64,000 nt of DNA from Microplitis mediator. Its lineage: Eukaryota > Arthropoda > Insecta > Hymenoptera > Braconidae. The translations under genes and the position numbers were made by a program. The notes beneath the pieces are model-generated. The model was not told the DNA's origin. It ran no database searches and saw only the letters and a program-made list of their open reading frames with translations. Shown here in pieces: positions 22,301 through 32,110 of this stretch. Location: NCBI RefSeq assembly GCF_029852145.1, contig NC_079975.1, positions 22,511,364 through 22,575,363 on the forward strand, given 5' to 3'. Each line of letters starts with the position of its first letter. The first letter of the stretch is position 1.

Positions 22301-25300
22301 TTACGCAGTATCACCAATTAATTATGCGCTCGCGTTATTAATGATGGAAAATGGAGCTTGCGGTGAAACTAAAAAAGAATTAGACACTATTTTATATTTG
22401 CCTGAACAAATATCTAAGAAATATATGAGACCTATCAAAGATCTTGTCCATTCACTTAAAGTTTGTTCATTTATTTACTCTATTAATTAATAAACTAATT
22501 AGATTTTTTAATTGAAATTATTGTCATTAGAATGTCAATGGATCCAAATTGTACATAGATAACAAAATTTTCCTGTCGGAAGAGGCTGCAGTTAGTCCTA
22601 AATACAGGGAGTTAACTCGAGTTGTTTATGAATCTGAACCTCTGAATGTTGATTTTCATAATTTAAATGATACTGTAAGACAAATAAATAGTTGGAGTGC
22701 CAATAGAACTAAAAATCATGTAAAAAATGTCATAAGTAATGGTATGTTAATTATGAATTATTAATGAAGTAACATTTAAGGCGCCTAATTTCAAAGCGGG
22801 ATGATTTTTTAAATTTTTAAAAAACGCGACAAACTAAGAAATGATAAACCAGCAGTAAAGCCACAATGTGAAAAATTCCCAACAAATTTTACTATGGGTG
22901 CATAGTAACACTGAAGTTCATACGTTAACTATGCGCAAACTACACGATTGTGGCCTATGCGCATACGTTTACTATGGGACACTTGTAAATTTTGTATCAG
23001 TTTCCTTATAGTTCAGTGTTACTATGCACCCATAGTAAAATTTGTCGGGAATTTTTCACAGTGCAATGGTTGTGTCGTAGTACAGTTGAACTCCATTAAC
23101 TCGGAACTTCCCCTCAGTCTTGACCCCCACTACGAGCATGTTGTCCCCCACCCGATGCTATACGTTTGTATGTGTCTGGGTATATTTACATGTCATCGTT
23201 CATGTAGATGTAGGAGCGCATGCGTCAAATTTTACTTTTTAAGGGAGAAGGGACATCCGTTAACTCGGAAATTTAAAGAAATGTCCGCTCGACTGTAGAC
23301 TAGCTGTCCGAGTAAATGGAGTTCGTCTGTATTAAGAGTTTGTTGTGTGAGGGGAAAATTAATCGTGTTAAAGTTAAATAAATGTATTTTACCCGTTGAT
23401 TTTTATTTTAATTTAATTTTTAACCCGGTTTTTAACGCAACCGTTGAGCAAAAAAAAGCCGGTTCTGATCCTAATATGAAAAAGACATGAAATTTATGTT
23501 AAGTCTTGTCGCGAAATATAATTACTATTTTTTACTTAATTTTTGATGAATTGGATTTATGTAGTTATGAAAATAACTGCGAATCTGAAGACAAATTTAT
23601 GGAAATTAAGTATCGTTTTGCATTAAATCTTTCGAAGATATGATAGAATTTATGAGAAACAGAACTTCCAATTTTTTAAAGCTCCTGTTTATAAAGTAGA
23701 CGCCTCATTGTACATAAATAAGTAAATAATATACTATATTATATCTATTATTTTCAGATTTAATTAACGAAGACGCATCTTTACTTCTTGCTAGCGTCGG
23801 TTATTTCCGAACCAATTGGCTGAAACCATTTAGTCGTTTATTTACTAGCCCTAATTTATTTTATATAGATGGCAATACAGGAAAGACTGTATGCACGATG
23901 CAGCAAATTAATAAATTTAAATTTTTACGAATGGGTTCTCTAAGTGCTGAGCTCGTCGAGCTCCCTTTGAAAGTAAATGAAATTATAACACATTAATGCA
24001 CTACTGTGACGAGGGCTGACATCACCCGCAGTCTGAAATCGTGTTTCATTCTGTCACACTCAATATTTTTCGTGATTACCTGCATTGGAACAAAGTTTCA
24101 GTGTCACCAGTTAGTCAGAGACAAGTTAATTTAAGACCGATGGTGTCATCAATCATTAGCGTAAGCGTAAATTGTCATTTTCAATTTATGACTAGGGTGG
24201 CACTGTCGATTTTAGAATCACCGTTCAGAATTTAATGGAATTCGATATATTGCTAGATAATCATAAGAAAAAGATCCAATTAAATTTTTGAAGAACTACA
24301 GAGAACCTGTAAAATTTTTATTTTCATAGATTTAACATTGAGGTACATGAGAAATCACAGGTTTCATCGAATTTATTTTTTCTCTGAAGCTCTTCAAAAA
24401 TTTAATTGGATCTTTTTCTAATCATTGTCTGCTAATATGTCGATTTTCATTAAATTCTGAACGGTAATTCTAAAACCGACAGTACTACTTTAAGCAGAAA
24501 AAATAAATATTGTTTGTCATTCACACTAATTTTTATAAAACTTAATCACAAAGTCATAACTGTCAATTACATAAATAAAATTAGTGATCTGAAATTACTA
24601 ATAAACAAATGACGAGTATCAGAGCTGAAATAAAGAGTGGAATTGGCTTTCGCACGGAAAAGAGAGCAGTGGAAAAATTACAGTTTTTAGTGCAAAAACA
24701 GGGCCCTCGTTGAAAAAACTTAAAGTATTATAGTTTGCACTGTAATAATCGAGGCTACTTCTTGTAATAAAGTAATTACAATCATAGAAACGAAATTTAA
24801 CAGTTTCTAATGTATTTTTAGTTTAATGAAACTTTATTATGAATGAAACGCTATCAAGGACTGAAAAAAGTCTTATATGAAACTGTAATAATTGCTAAAT
24901 AATTGCTGCATCTCAGAAATAGTGTAATTTTTACAGTTTCGAAGTAGAGGGACTTTGCTGATATTTAAAACTGTAATTTTTCCACTATTATTTTTTCCAT
25001 GCAGCGGGCAGAAATATTATTTGTTTCTATCCTCTGACTGAAGGCATTCGCGATTTACGCATACGCTAATATTTCTCCGCATTGGGCTGAAATTAACTTG
25101 TTTTAATTGCTCATACAGACACTGAAACTTTAAATTCCAATGCTGGTATCATGAAAATCTATTCACTAAAAATTATTTATTACAGGACAATGATGATCTA
25201 GGATTAAAAATGATTGTCATTCTTCCAGATGAGGGTAAAACTTTACCCGATGTGGTAAAAAATCTTCATAAATTTACGTATAATTATTTCCGTACTCACG

Positions 25301-25845
25301 CGAAAACTGAAATTATCGATTTATCATTACCGGAATTTAAAATCAATAGTTTTATTGATTTAAGTGATTATTCAAATAAGGTAATCCATTTTTTTATAAA
25401 TCTTCTTACAAATTATTCAATAATATAGAAATAATTAAATATTTTTTTTTGTTCAGATAAATATAAATAAAACTATGGGTGATACTGCTGACTTTTGTTG
25501 TATATCCGAGCCATTAAAAGTTAGCAATATTATACAAAAAACAGTACTTAGGGTAAATGACGGCGAGTGTGTGGCACCAAGTTTTCTTTGTAAGTATATT
25601 TATTTGAAATCAAATTATCCTATTTTAATTGAACTTTATATTGACGTTATGAAATCAATAAATAATGAGTAATTAATTTTATTGTTTTAATTATTATATT
25701 TATATATTTTTCAGGTCCGGATGACGATAGTTCATGTTTAGATGATAAAATAGATTTTACTGTAAATCGTCCATTTATTATACTCATTCTCAGTAATGAA
25801 ACGATAATATTTAGCGCGCAAATAATTGATCCGAGTCTTCAATAG
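15684..25845 (+). CDS. Secreted serpin with giant acidic Thr/Ser repeat extension (14 exons, about 1919 aa)
   Basis: Exons: 15684-15878, 15951-16021, 16099-19683, 19769-19852, 19931-20173, 20261-20377, 20477-20578, 21922-22213, 22275-22460, 22531-22741, 23758-23972, 25186-25380, 25457-25589, 25715-25845. All junctions are GT..AG and in phase, with no internal stop, giving 5760 nt. Residues 1-15 (MSPLLNLILVLLGGC) form a signal peptide. Residues about 89-1465 are Asp/Thr/Ser/Lys-rich, mostly tandem repeats, with no cysteine seen in the repeats. Residues about 1535-1919 are a serpin domain: NNFNDFGIILIK (helix A), VSPINYALALLMMENGACG, NEDASLLLASVGYFRTNW and VNRPFIILILSN near the end. Serpins are normally about 375 residues, so the extension is extraordinary. 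It is probably extracellular and may act as an O-glycosylated, calcium-binding or gel-forming arm; the role is inferred. No alternative serpin-loop exons were seen downstream. Confidence 0.85.
16099..19683 (+). CDS. Serpin-fusion exon 3: 3.6-kb acidic tandem-repeat exon
   Basis: About 1195 codons without a stop. In order: Asp runs encoded by GAT repeats (16169-16197 and 16319-16382); seven 48-residue units (about 16408-17400) of the form KMTTGDPGGGDTTPMTDVTE + SEKKYTDAVHDT + STSDTDDNDDD; then about a dozen looser 50-60-residue units built on DVTESSDKETTD and NKNEDNDDSKMTT; then five perfect 8-residue ADDNKNED units (19238-19357). Codons are strongly biased to GAT, ACT and AAA. NDS and NDT sequons and many Thr/Ser next to Pro suggest glycosylation. 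The bases 16046-16098 are also open but belong to the intron. Confidence 0.85.
19769..22213 (+). CDS. Serpin-fusion exons 4-8: acidic linker to helix A
   Basis: Five exons (19769-19852, 19931-20173, 20261-20377, 20477-20578, 21922-22213) continue the acidic Ser/Thr/Glu composition, but without exact repeats. Exons 4-6 end in phase 2 on a Glu or Asn/Lys codon, and exon 7 also ends in phase 2, so they look like duplicated cassettes (PEN/PE and TTQ motifs recur). Exon 8 ends in the serpin helix A segment, MINNFNDFGIILIK. Confidence 0.75.
20706..21434. mobile_element. Foldback repeat with ~300-bp arms in serpin intron 7
   Basis: The left arm, from TAAGGGAAAAAGGGTCTGAG (20709) to TTTGAACGAAGGAT, is repeated in reverse from ATTCCTTCGTTCAAATCC (about 21125) to CTCAGACCAGCTTCTCCCCT. 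The loop is about 110 bp. The arms are close to identical over long blocks such as GCCGTAGGCAGGATAACTCA. Transcribed within the intron, it would fold into a long hairpin. Confidence 0.85.
21443..21899. mobile_element. TA-flanked MITE, pogo/Tigger-like, in serpin intron 7
   Basis: Left CAGTAGGACCTAGTTATAAG, right CTTATAATGAGGTTCTACTT, TA on both sides (21441-21442, 21900-21901). Length 457 bp. It abuts the foldback on its left and the exon 8 acceptor on its right. Confidence 0.75.
22275..25845 (+). CDS. Serpin-fusion exons 9-14: serpin core and reactive loop
   Basis: Exons 9-14 give about 356 residues of serpin fold. The breach/shutter helix reads SPINYALALLMMENGACGET, the sheet-A strand reads ASVGYFRTNWLKPF, and ELPLK...GLKMIVILPDEG matches sheet B/C. 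The loop begins VLRVNDGECVAPSF (end of exon 13) and continues with CPDDDSSC in exon 14, before FTVNRPFIILI. Position P14 is Glu and P10 is Pro where inhibitory serpins have Thr/Ser and Ala, so inhibition is doubtful. The stop is TAG at 25843-25845. Confidence 0.85.
22864..23063. mobile_element. MITE family F with ~50-bp near-perfect inverted ends (serpin intron 10)
   Basis: TGTGAAAAATTCCC, then an AAATTTTACTATGGGTGCAT block on both ends in opposite orientation. The match extends about 50 bp with very few mismatches, so it is probably recent. The ends resemble those of family C (CACTGTGAAAA). Confidence 0.8.
23083..23329. mobile_element. TA-flanked MITE with CAGTTGAACTCCATT ends (serpin intron 10)
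   Basis: Left CAGTTGAACTCCATTAACTC, right GAGTAAATGGAGTTCGTCTG, TA at 23081-23082 and 23330-23331. Length 247 bp. CAGT ends with TA duplication suggest a pogo/Tigger-type parent. Only 19 bp separate it from the family F element. Confidence 0.85.
24195..24490. mobile_element. Nested MITE with CACTGTCGATTTTAGAAT end, TA flanks
   Basis: Left GGGTGGCACTGTCGATTTTA, right TAAAACCGACAGTACTACTT, flanked by TA (24193-24194, 24491-24492). The inverted repeats run about 40 bp to CAGAATTTAATG. Confidence 0.8.
24652..25002. mobile_element. Nested MITE with GCACGGAAAAGAGAGCAGTG end
   Basis: The left end, and the right end reading CCACTATTATTTTTTCCATGC, are inverted copies that continue into GAAAAATTACAGTTTT. 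Length 351 bp. Confidence 0.75.
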
Positions 25846-25900
25846 TAAATGAGTTCATATTTATTTAATATTTATATTTATTATAAAGATGTTTGCAAAA

Positions 25901-25906
25901 AATAAA
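25901..25906 (+). terminator. Serpin-fusion polyadenylation signal
   Basis: AATAAA lies 56 bases after the stop, a normal spacing. Confidence 0.65.
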
Positions 25907-26204
25907 TATTTGAATATTTTTTTTGAATATATTGAGGAAACTTTTGTCAAGTTATTTACGAAAAAAAATTATTTATGAGTTTATCATTTTGAATCCTTCT
26001 TTCTTATTTTAAAAATGTGAATATTTTTATTTCAATAGAACAGTAAATAATTTGTTTCAAAATTTTTTAAATTGATAATTGTCAGCTACATTCACACTCA
26101 CAGATTTAATATATATTAATATACAAAAATATATATTGTAGTTAATTAAAAAAAATAATTTTACTTCCTTAAATTTTCCTCAATCTCTAGAAATGGGAAA
26201 TTTA

Positions 26205-26325
26205 TAGACCTGACAGTAAACTAATATCCTAGCGAGACGAATTTCCTATAAAAATTGATAGATCTAGTCTTATTTTCAGAAGCGAAACGTCAAAAATTTA
26301 TTTTTAGGCCAGAACATGAGGTTTC
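26205..26325 (+). mobile_element. LINE 3' UTR fragment (first copy)
   Basis: From ACAGTAAACTAATATCCTAG through TGATAGATCTAGTCTT to GTCAAAAATTTATTTTTAGG. The same order of blocks follows the stop codon of the retrotransposon fragment at 27373-27475, so this is a separate truncated 3' tail. Confidence 0.55.
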
Positions 26326-26378
26326 AATTTTTTTCTACCGAACAAGGGCCTGCTGGCGAGAGAAAACTTTACTTTTTT

Positions 26379-26976
26379 AACTTCCCGCTATGAAAATTTC
26401 AAATTTTCAAAAAATGGGAAGTTATTAATTTCGGTCCGATTTTCAAAAATCGAGTTTCCACCAGATGTCGACGTTTAGAGGTCCTAGGCAGCTATTCTAT
26501 TTCCGGATGGACGTCCGCGTGTGTGTGCGTGTGTGTGTATGTGTGTAAACTTTTTTTGTCCGACGATATCTTTGAAACGAATCAACCGATTTGAACATTC
26601 TTGGTGGCAATCGAAAGGGCTCACCAAGACTTAAAATTGATTAGATTTTGGAGTTGATCGGTCATGTAGTTTACAAGTTATACGAAAAATGAAAATTAAA
26701 AAATTTTTTTTTTAGGTTTTTTGCGTATAACTCATAAACCACTTGCCCGATTCGCCTCAAAATGTACTCAGTCCTAAGTCTTGGCGAGCTTTTCCAATTG
26801 CCACCAAGAACGCTTGAATCGGTTCATTCGTTCCAAAAATATCGTCGGACCAAAATTATTTTTTTTAGTGAAATGTATGTTTTCTCGGCCTAACAGTTTT
26901 TTGAGTTTGAAAAGCTCAAAAATTTACAAGTAATCATGTTTTCGAACTCCCTGAGCTCGAAAACAGCGGGAAGTTT
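26379..26976. mobile_element. Foldback element family M, copy 1
   Basis: Ends AACTTCCCGCTATGAAAATT and ACAGCGGGAAGTT are inverted. Inside is a (GT)n tract (26517-26545), then two inverted blocks: GACGATATCTTTGAAACGAA with GGTGGCAATCG, and CGATTGCCACC-type sequence ending ATATCGTCGGACC. A second, inverted copy lies at about 41570-42313. Confidence 0.75.
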
Positions 26977-27051
26977 TGGGAATGACCCGCAGGGTCAGGC
27001 GGTTTTCAGATTTTTTTTCATGTAACCTTTAATAAATATTTTCACAGCTAA

Positions 27052-27475
27052 AAATCCAGAAAATTCACTAAATTTCTGTTCAAAATCAATAATCTTCATG
27101 ATCGTCGCAAGTTTGCTGATCTAGTTTTCTACTACAAAGTAGTTAATAGCATTACTGACACTCCTGATAATAAAAGTTGCTTTGAATCAGTACCCACGGG
27201 TCTACCACTGAGGCGAAACCCCATGCTTAAAACAACTATGTCCAACAAGAATTATGTAGTCAATGGTCCACACAACCGGATCGCCAATTTAGTAAACTCG
27301 CTACCTAATGAAATTGATTTCCAGGGCGAAACTATGAACACATTTCCATACTCGGAACGAATCAAGGAGACTTACAGTAAAATTATACCCTAGTGCGATG
27401 CATTTCCTACAATAGTTAATAGATCTAGTCTTCTTTCCAGAAGCGTAGAGTCAAAAATTTATTTCCACGGGTGAC
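27052..27475 (+). pseudogene. Non-LTR retrotransposon ORF2, 3' end (relic)
   Basis: An open frame of 113 codons (27052-27390, TAG at 27391-27393) with no start codon encodes DRRKFADLVFYYKVVNSITD, then LPLRRNPMLKT, NRIANLVNSLPNEIDF and SERIKETY. This is the pattern of the C-terminal tail that follows the reverse transcriptase domain in arthropod LINE ORF2 proteins: RR..ADL.F.YK..N, later N.LP..IDF. The frame breaks at a stop at 27049-27051 and nothing RT-like precedes it, so the copy is 5'-truncated. The 3' tail continues to about 27475. Confidence 0.75.
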
Positions 27476-30232
27476 GCAGCGGATTTCAGGAAAAAATTTA
27501 TTATATGTTATTTGTTAATTATTATTTTTAACAAGCAATCAAGCATTAACTTTTTATCCCGATGATTAAATTACAGTCCTCAGTTTCTCTATCCTCTATA
27601 TCTATATATTTCAAATGTATATAGATGTATGTGTTACTTACTATGTATACAGTAATATACGGTATGACCTTTAAATTATCATGTACCCTAGCATAGAAGC
27701 TAATGGCACGTGTATCTTACCTCATTATTACTAGTTACTAGCACTAGTACTTACTATCGTTTCTCACAGACACAAATAAAATAAAAGTCTCAAGTCTAAA
27801 TTCTATACGAGCAACATTTAATTTTTTATCATGGTATCAACAGTACACAGACGATAAAATAATTTGTCATTCTCAACACATCATTGACCGTCAATCGAAT
27901 TAAAAAAAAAAATTAAATAAAATACTTAATAATTTTTTTCCGTTGCAACATTAACTATTTTTTTTTGTTACGAAATTTATCATGCATTATTTATATGTAA
28001 TTTTTTTAAACATGACATTTTAAATAAAAAATTGATAAACTGTGTTTTTAAATTTACATAATTTCTATGCTTGAGGGTACGCAAGACATTAAAGTATAAT
28101 TTTACTGGACCTAGATACGGTATTTGTAATAAAAAAAAAAATAATGATTTTAGAATTTGATACGTTTTAATCGGATAAATTTATAAATTTTTTATTCAAT
28201 AATTATGATTATGATTGAGAGGATTTTACGTATTAAGTACTTCAAAGGCGGTATAATCTGGTTTACTCATTGAGGCTTCTATATAAATATATAATGACAC
28301 TATTCGCTAGTATTATTTAGCTTTGTCCTAAAATAATATTATTGAATGTATACGATTTTTTTTGAGTCTAATAAACTTTCCTCAGCAATTATTTGTGGAA
28401 AAAAAATCAAAATATCAAATCGACTGTAAATTAATTTTAAATATTTTTCTCGCGGGTTCGAGTATAATCAAAAATCATCAGTCCAGTCTTATTCGTCATT
28501 TGATTTCCTATTGTTTGAGTACCCACATCGATATATTTGCGCCACAAAAAAATATCCGCGGAAATAATTAATGTAATGAATTAATTAGTTTTTAAATTTT
28601 CAAAAAATGATCAATAGTATGTTACACCTGGGATTATTTCGAGTTCAATGAGTACCTACATCCCTATATTTAAAAACCATGAAAAATTAAGCATGGCCGC
28701 CTTCTTAATATTTAATTAAATAAATCGATTAATGAAAACTTTATCGAAATATATCGATGTTGGTACTCATTTTACTTGGAATTTGATCAGCAATACAATA
28801 ATCGTACTCATAAATTTTTTAAAATATTTTTTTGAAAAAAAAAAATTTCGTTTATCATCAAAATAATTTTATCATCCGCGTTTATTATAACTGAATTTTA
28901 TTTTAATTATAGATGATTATAAAATAAAAAATACTACACGCAGAGAATTTTTTGATAAAATTTACCTTCCAATTTAGAGTAAACAAGAGCCAAAATCAAA
29001 ATAAATACGGAAAAAATAAAAACTGATTCCTTTTGTTTTATTTTTTAATTCAAAAATTACTCAAAATTAGGTTTTTTTACTCGATAACTGAACACTGTCT
29101 AGAAACTCGAGAGTAATTATTCATCCAGGCCCAGTTTTACTCACAATTAACAAGTAAAATTTATTGCATAATTCTCCCCTTAGATAAATTTTTATTTCCT
29201 TAGAAAATTTAGAAAATTAAATTTAAAAAATGAATAATTTAACAGAGAAAGTGTAAACAAAATTGTATCATCGTGTATCAGTTAAATAAATCTTGTATTG
29301 AATGTAGGGCACATAGAGAACCAGATATCCCATGAAACTAGAACTTACAAACTAGACGAACCAGAGTAAGTTAACCGGCGACATCGAGTCTAAACAAGTC
29401 GATATATAATAAATAATGATCGTAAAAGAAGCTACCTGGTTATTTTAAAGTTAAATAAACCACATATTTATCCATATACATTGCCGACAAAAAATACCCA
29501 TCACTTTTTTTCCCTCAAACTAAATAAATTTAAAAAAAAAATTCAAGCTCAAATAATTTATAATCTTGAGATGTGAAACTTTAGAAAATATATTTTATCT
29601 TATAAATGTATACAATAGACTATTCAATATTTAAATATATATATGTATATATTTATTTATTGATAGTTTAAATCGTTAAAAGTCACGAGCTCTCTCATTC
29701 TTTCTCTATAAAAAAAATACTCGTATCGCATCACGTCGAGTTTCGAATTGTCTCGCGTCATGAAAAGGCGAAAGTTTTAAAAACTAATAAATGATACTAA
29801 CAATACATTTATAAACACATTTATCATTCAATCATTATTGTATACTTTGTAATGATAATTGATAGCCATACAAATATAAATTTTCATTATAATTATATAA
29901 GTATTCATTGGATTATTTTAGTATGCTCATTATAGGAGACTTTTCTTATTTTGAAAAAAGTTTTATATATTTTTAAATATCTAATTATTTCCATGAATAA
30001 AATTCGGCTTAATTGATGATAAAATTAATCTCTAAAGTGGGCTCCTAATTTTTATAAAAAAAGTTTGCTTATTTTTACTGAGTTTTGAAAAACAAATTTA
30101 CTTGTTTTATTTCATTTATTAAATTAGTTATTCAAAAATCGGCAATGACAATTAACCAAAATTTTAATTTTGAATAATTCATTTTAATAAGAAGAAAAAA
30201 TTATTATGGGGAAATCCATATATGGGGATATC
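27476..30232. other. Intergenic, no gene seen
   Basis: AT-rich sequence on both strands without a credible coding frame. It holds three copies of the TGGGTACTCAT motif (28517, 28651, 28747). A GC-richer patch at 29685-29775 (CTCTCTCATTCTTTCTC, then CACGTCGAGTTTCGAATTG) might be regulatory, but nothing anchors it. Confidence 0.5.
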
Positions 30233-30580
30233 CATTAATGAATAGAGTAAATAATTAATAAAATAAAATTAAAAAAAAATGCGCATTTGAAATATTTAAA
30301 AATTAGTAAGTGTATTTTTTATAAATATTATTTTTTAAATTATGAACTCTATTTATTTATAATTTTAAATTTGTCTGATGTCTGCTACATCCACACTCGT
30401 AATGTAGCAGACATCAGACAAAATGAAAATTATTCATGAATAGAGTAAATAATTAATACAATAAAATTTAAAAAATTTTAAAATTAATAAGTGCATTTTT
30501 TATAAATTTTTTTCTTTAATTAATTACTCTATTTATTTATAATTTCAAATTTGTCTGATGTCCGCTACATTTACACTCAT
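30233..30580. mobile_element. Two head-to-tail family A MITEs
   Basis: Copy 1 (to about 30395) ends TGTCTGCTACATCCACACTC. Copy 2 starts directly at AATGTAGCAGACATCAGAC (about 30402) and ends TCCGCTACATTTACACTCA. Confidence 0.75.
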
Positions 30581-30599
30581 GGGGTCTTGTGAAATTTTT

Positions 30600-31130
30600 T
30601 ATGATTCTGAACTTAGCAGACGATTAAAAATTTTCGGATTGTTTTTTTCAACAAATCAATTACATAAAAAAATAAATAAATAATGCACATGTAGAAAATT
30701 GAAAAAATCTATAGGTGCAATTGAAAAAATTTTTTTTTTTATAATTCATAATTTTTAAAAGAATCCAAAAATTATTAAGCTTTTAATATTTAGTTTACAA
30801 AATTAAAATTTTGCATACCAGAAAATCACTTGATTGATTACTTATTTGATCCATTTTGCAATCATTGTGCTAAATATATATTTTAAATAACCAAATTCAA
30901 TATTAACTATAGAGAATCTTATAAAATGCATAAAAAGAACTATTCAAAATTTTTTTATGATCCGGAAGCTGACAGACACATAAAAATTTTTAGATTTTTT
31001 TTAAAGAAATCACTTATAAAAAAAAAAAAAACTAAAAATATCCACATTTAGAAAATTAAAAAATCTAAAAGTGCATTTTTTTCATAATTTATCTCGAGAA
31101 AAATAATCCAAAAATTCTTAGACGTCGGTT
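30600..31130. mobile_element. Two worn family B MITEs
   Basis: One starts ATGATTCTGAACTTAGCAGA (30600) and fades by 30790. The other starts TATGATCCGGAAGCTGACAG (30957) and ends TTAGACGTCGGTTAA (about 31130). Confidence 0.6.
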
Positions 31131-31239
31131 AATCATTTTTTTCCGCGTAATTTTAAATAACTGTAATTTATATATAAAAAAAAATTTCAAAATTACGAAA
31201 CGATCATAAAAAATATTCTTACCTTATCTCCAGTTCAAA

Positions 31240-32110
31240 TTAAAAAAATTTTCCGCCTTTTTTCAAACAGCCGCCATGACAGCTGTACACAAAACAGTCG
31301 TTCTCGCGGTCCGTCTTCCCACAATCATTTCATTCACACTTTAATTACTAAAAATTAAATTCGCGTCACTGTCACGATAACGAACAAATAATAATTAATA
31401 CAAAAAAAACTAATTAAAACAATAAAACAACATCACAATGAAAAATTTACCGCCGCGACACATTAACCAAATTTAAATAAAAAAAAAACAATGACATTTA
31501 TTAATTATTACGTCAAATCACTTTTAAATAATTAAATAATTTAATTAAACTGTTAATTAACATTAACAATAATTAAATACTCTCAAACGTTATTTATTTT
31601 TTATGATGAAATGCCGGGTATTTTTCCGTTGGCCGCCATATTGTTCGTGCGCGCGCGCCCCCTCAACGCGCATGCGTGAGATTTAAAAATTTTCAAAATG
31701 TAAAAGTGTAATAGTAAAAAACAAAATGGCGATTTTTGAGTAACAATCAGTGTTAGTGTTAAGTGATGAGTGATTTTTAAAAATAACTAATTAATAATTA
31801 ATAATTAATTAATAAATGTGATAATAATAAATAATTAATTATTTAAATAGTAAAAAATAAATTTAAAAAAATGTTTTTAGTTAGAGATTATAGTGAGTGG
31901 AAAGTAAGTGGCGTTATTACATTCTACCTTCTGTCTTACTCGGCATCAATACATGCCAACTCTTTTAAGTGACTGAGTGACCCACACACAACAAACACAC
32001 ACGCACACACATTAAGTATTAAATCCAACGGGGACCAGCTAAGCTACAGAACACATTCGCTCAACAAACCCGCTCGCGGTCACATATCGTTCGCGACAAA
32101 TCACTTTTTA
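31240..32110 (+). promoter_or_regulatory. Promoter-like island with candidate first exon
   Basis: Locally GC-rich for this genome: CCGCCATGACAGCTG (31270), GTTCTCGCGGTCCG (31293), and CGTTGGCCGCCATATTGTTC followed by a CGCGCG run near 31630-31670, with GCCGCCAT/AATGGCG motifs on both strands. A short upstream frame (ATG at 31725, five codons) precedes the candidate exon. Direction is inferred from the + strand donors. Confidence 0.5.
31871..31903 (+). CDS. Candidate first coding exon (11 codons)
   Basis: ATG followed by FLVRDYSEWK, with two overlapping strong donors: GTGAGT at 31893 (phase 1) and GTAAGT at 31904 (phase 0). The first donor gives the same phase as the candidate exons at 34416 and 55043. 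No product can be named. The exon could equally be untranslated leader. Confidence 0.35.

Larger units (their letters stand above)
24078..25147. mobile_element. Outer inverted-repeat element in serpin intron 11 hosting two further MITEs
   Basis: The left arm ACCTGCATTGGAACAAAGTT (24078) is mirrored by the right arm ending TTTAAATTCCAATGCTGGT (25147). Shared inner blocks include TTTCAGTGTC, ACAAGTTAATTT and ATTAGCGTAAGCG. Two younger elements (24195-24490 and 24652-25002) sit inside. Confidence 0.7.

Noticed and set aside
22948..23298. 116-codon plus-strand frame
   Set aside because: Spans two MITEs inside a serpin intron; cysteine-rich appearance is an effect of the repeat sequence.
28440..28475. 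Possible box B (GCGGGTTCGAGTATAATC)
   Set aside because: Only a partial match and no box A or cloverleaf nearby.
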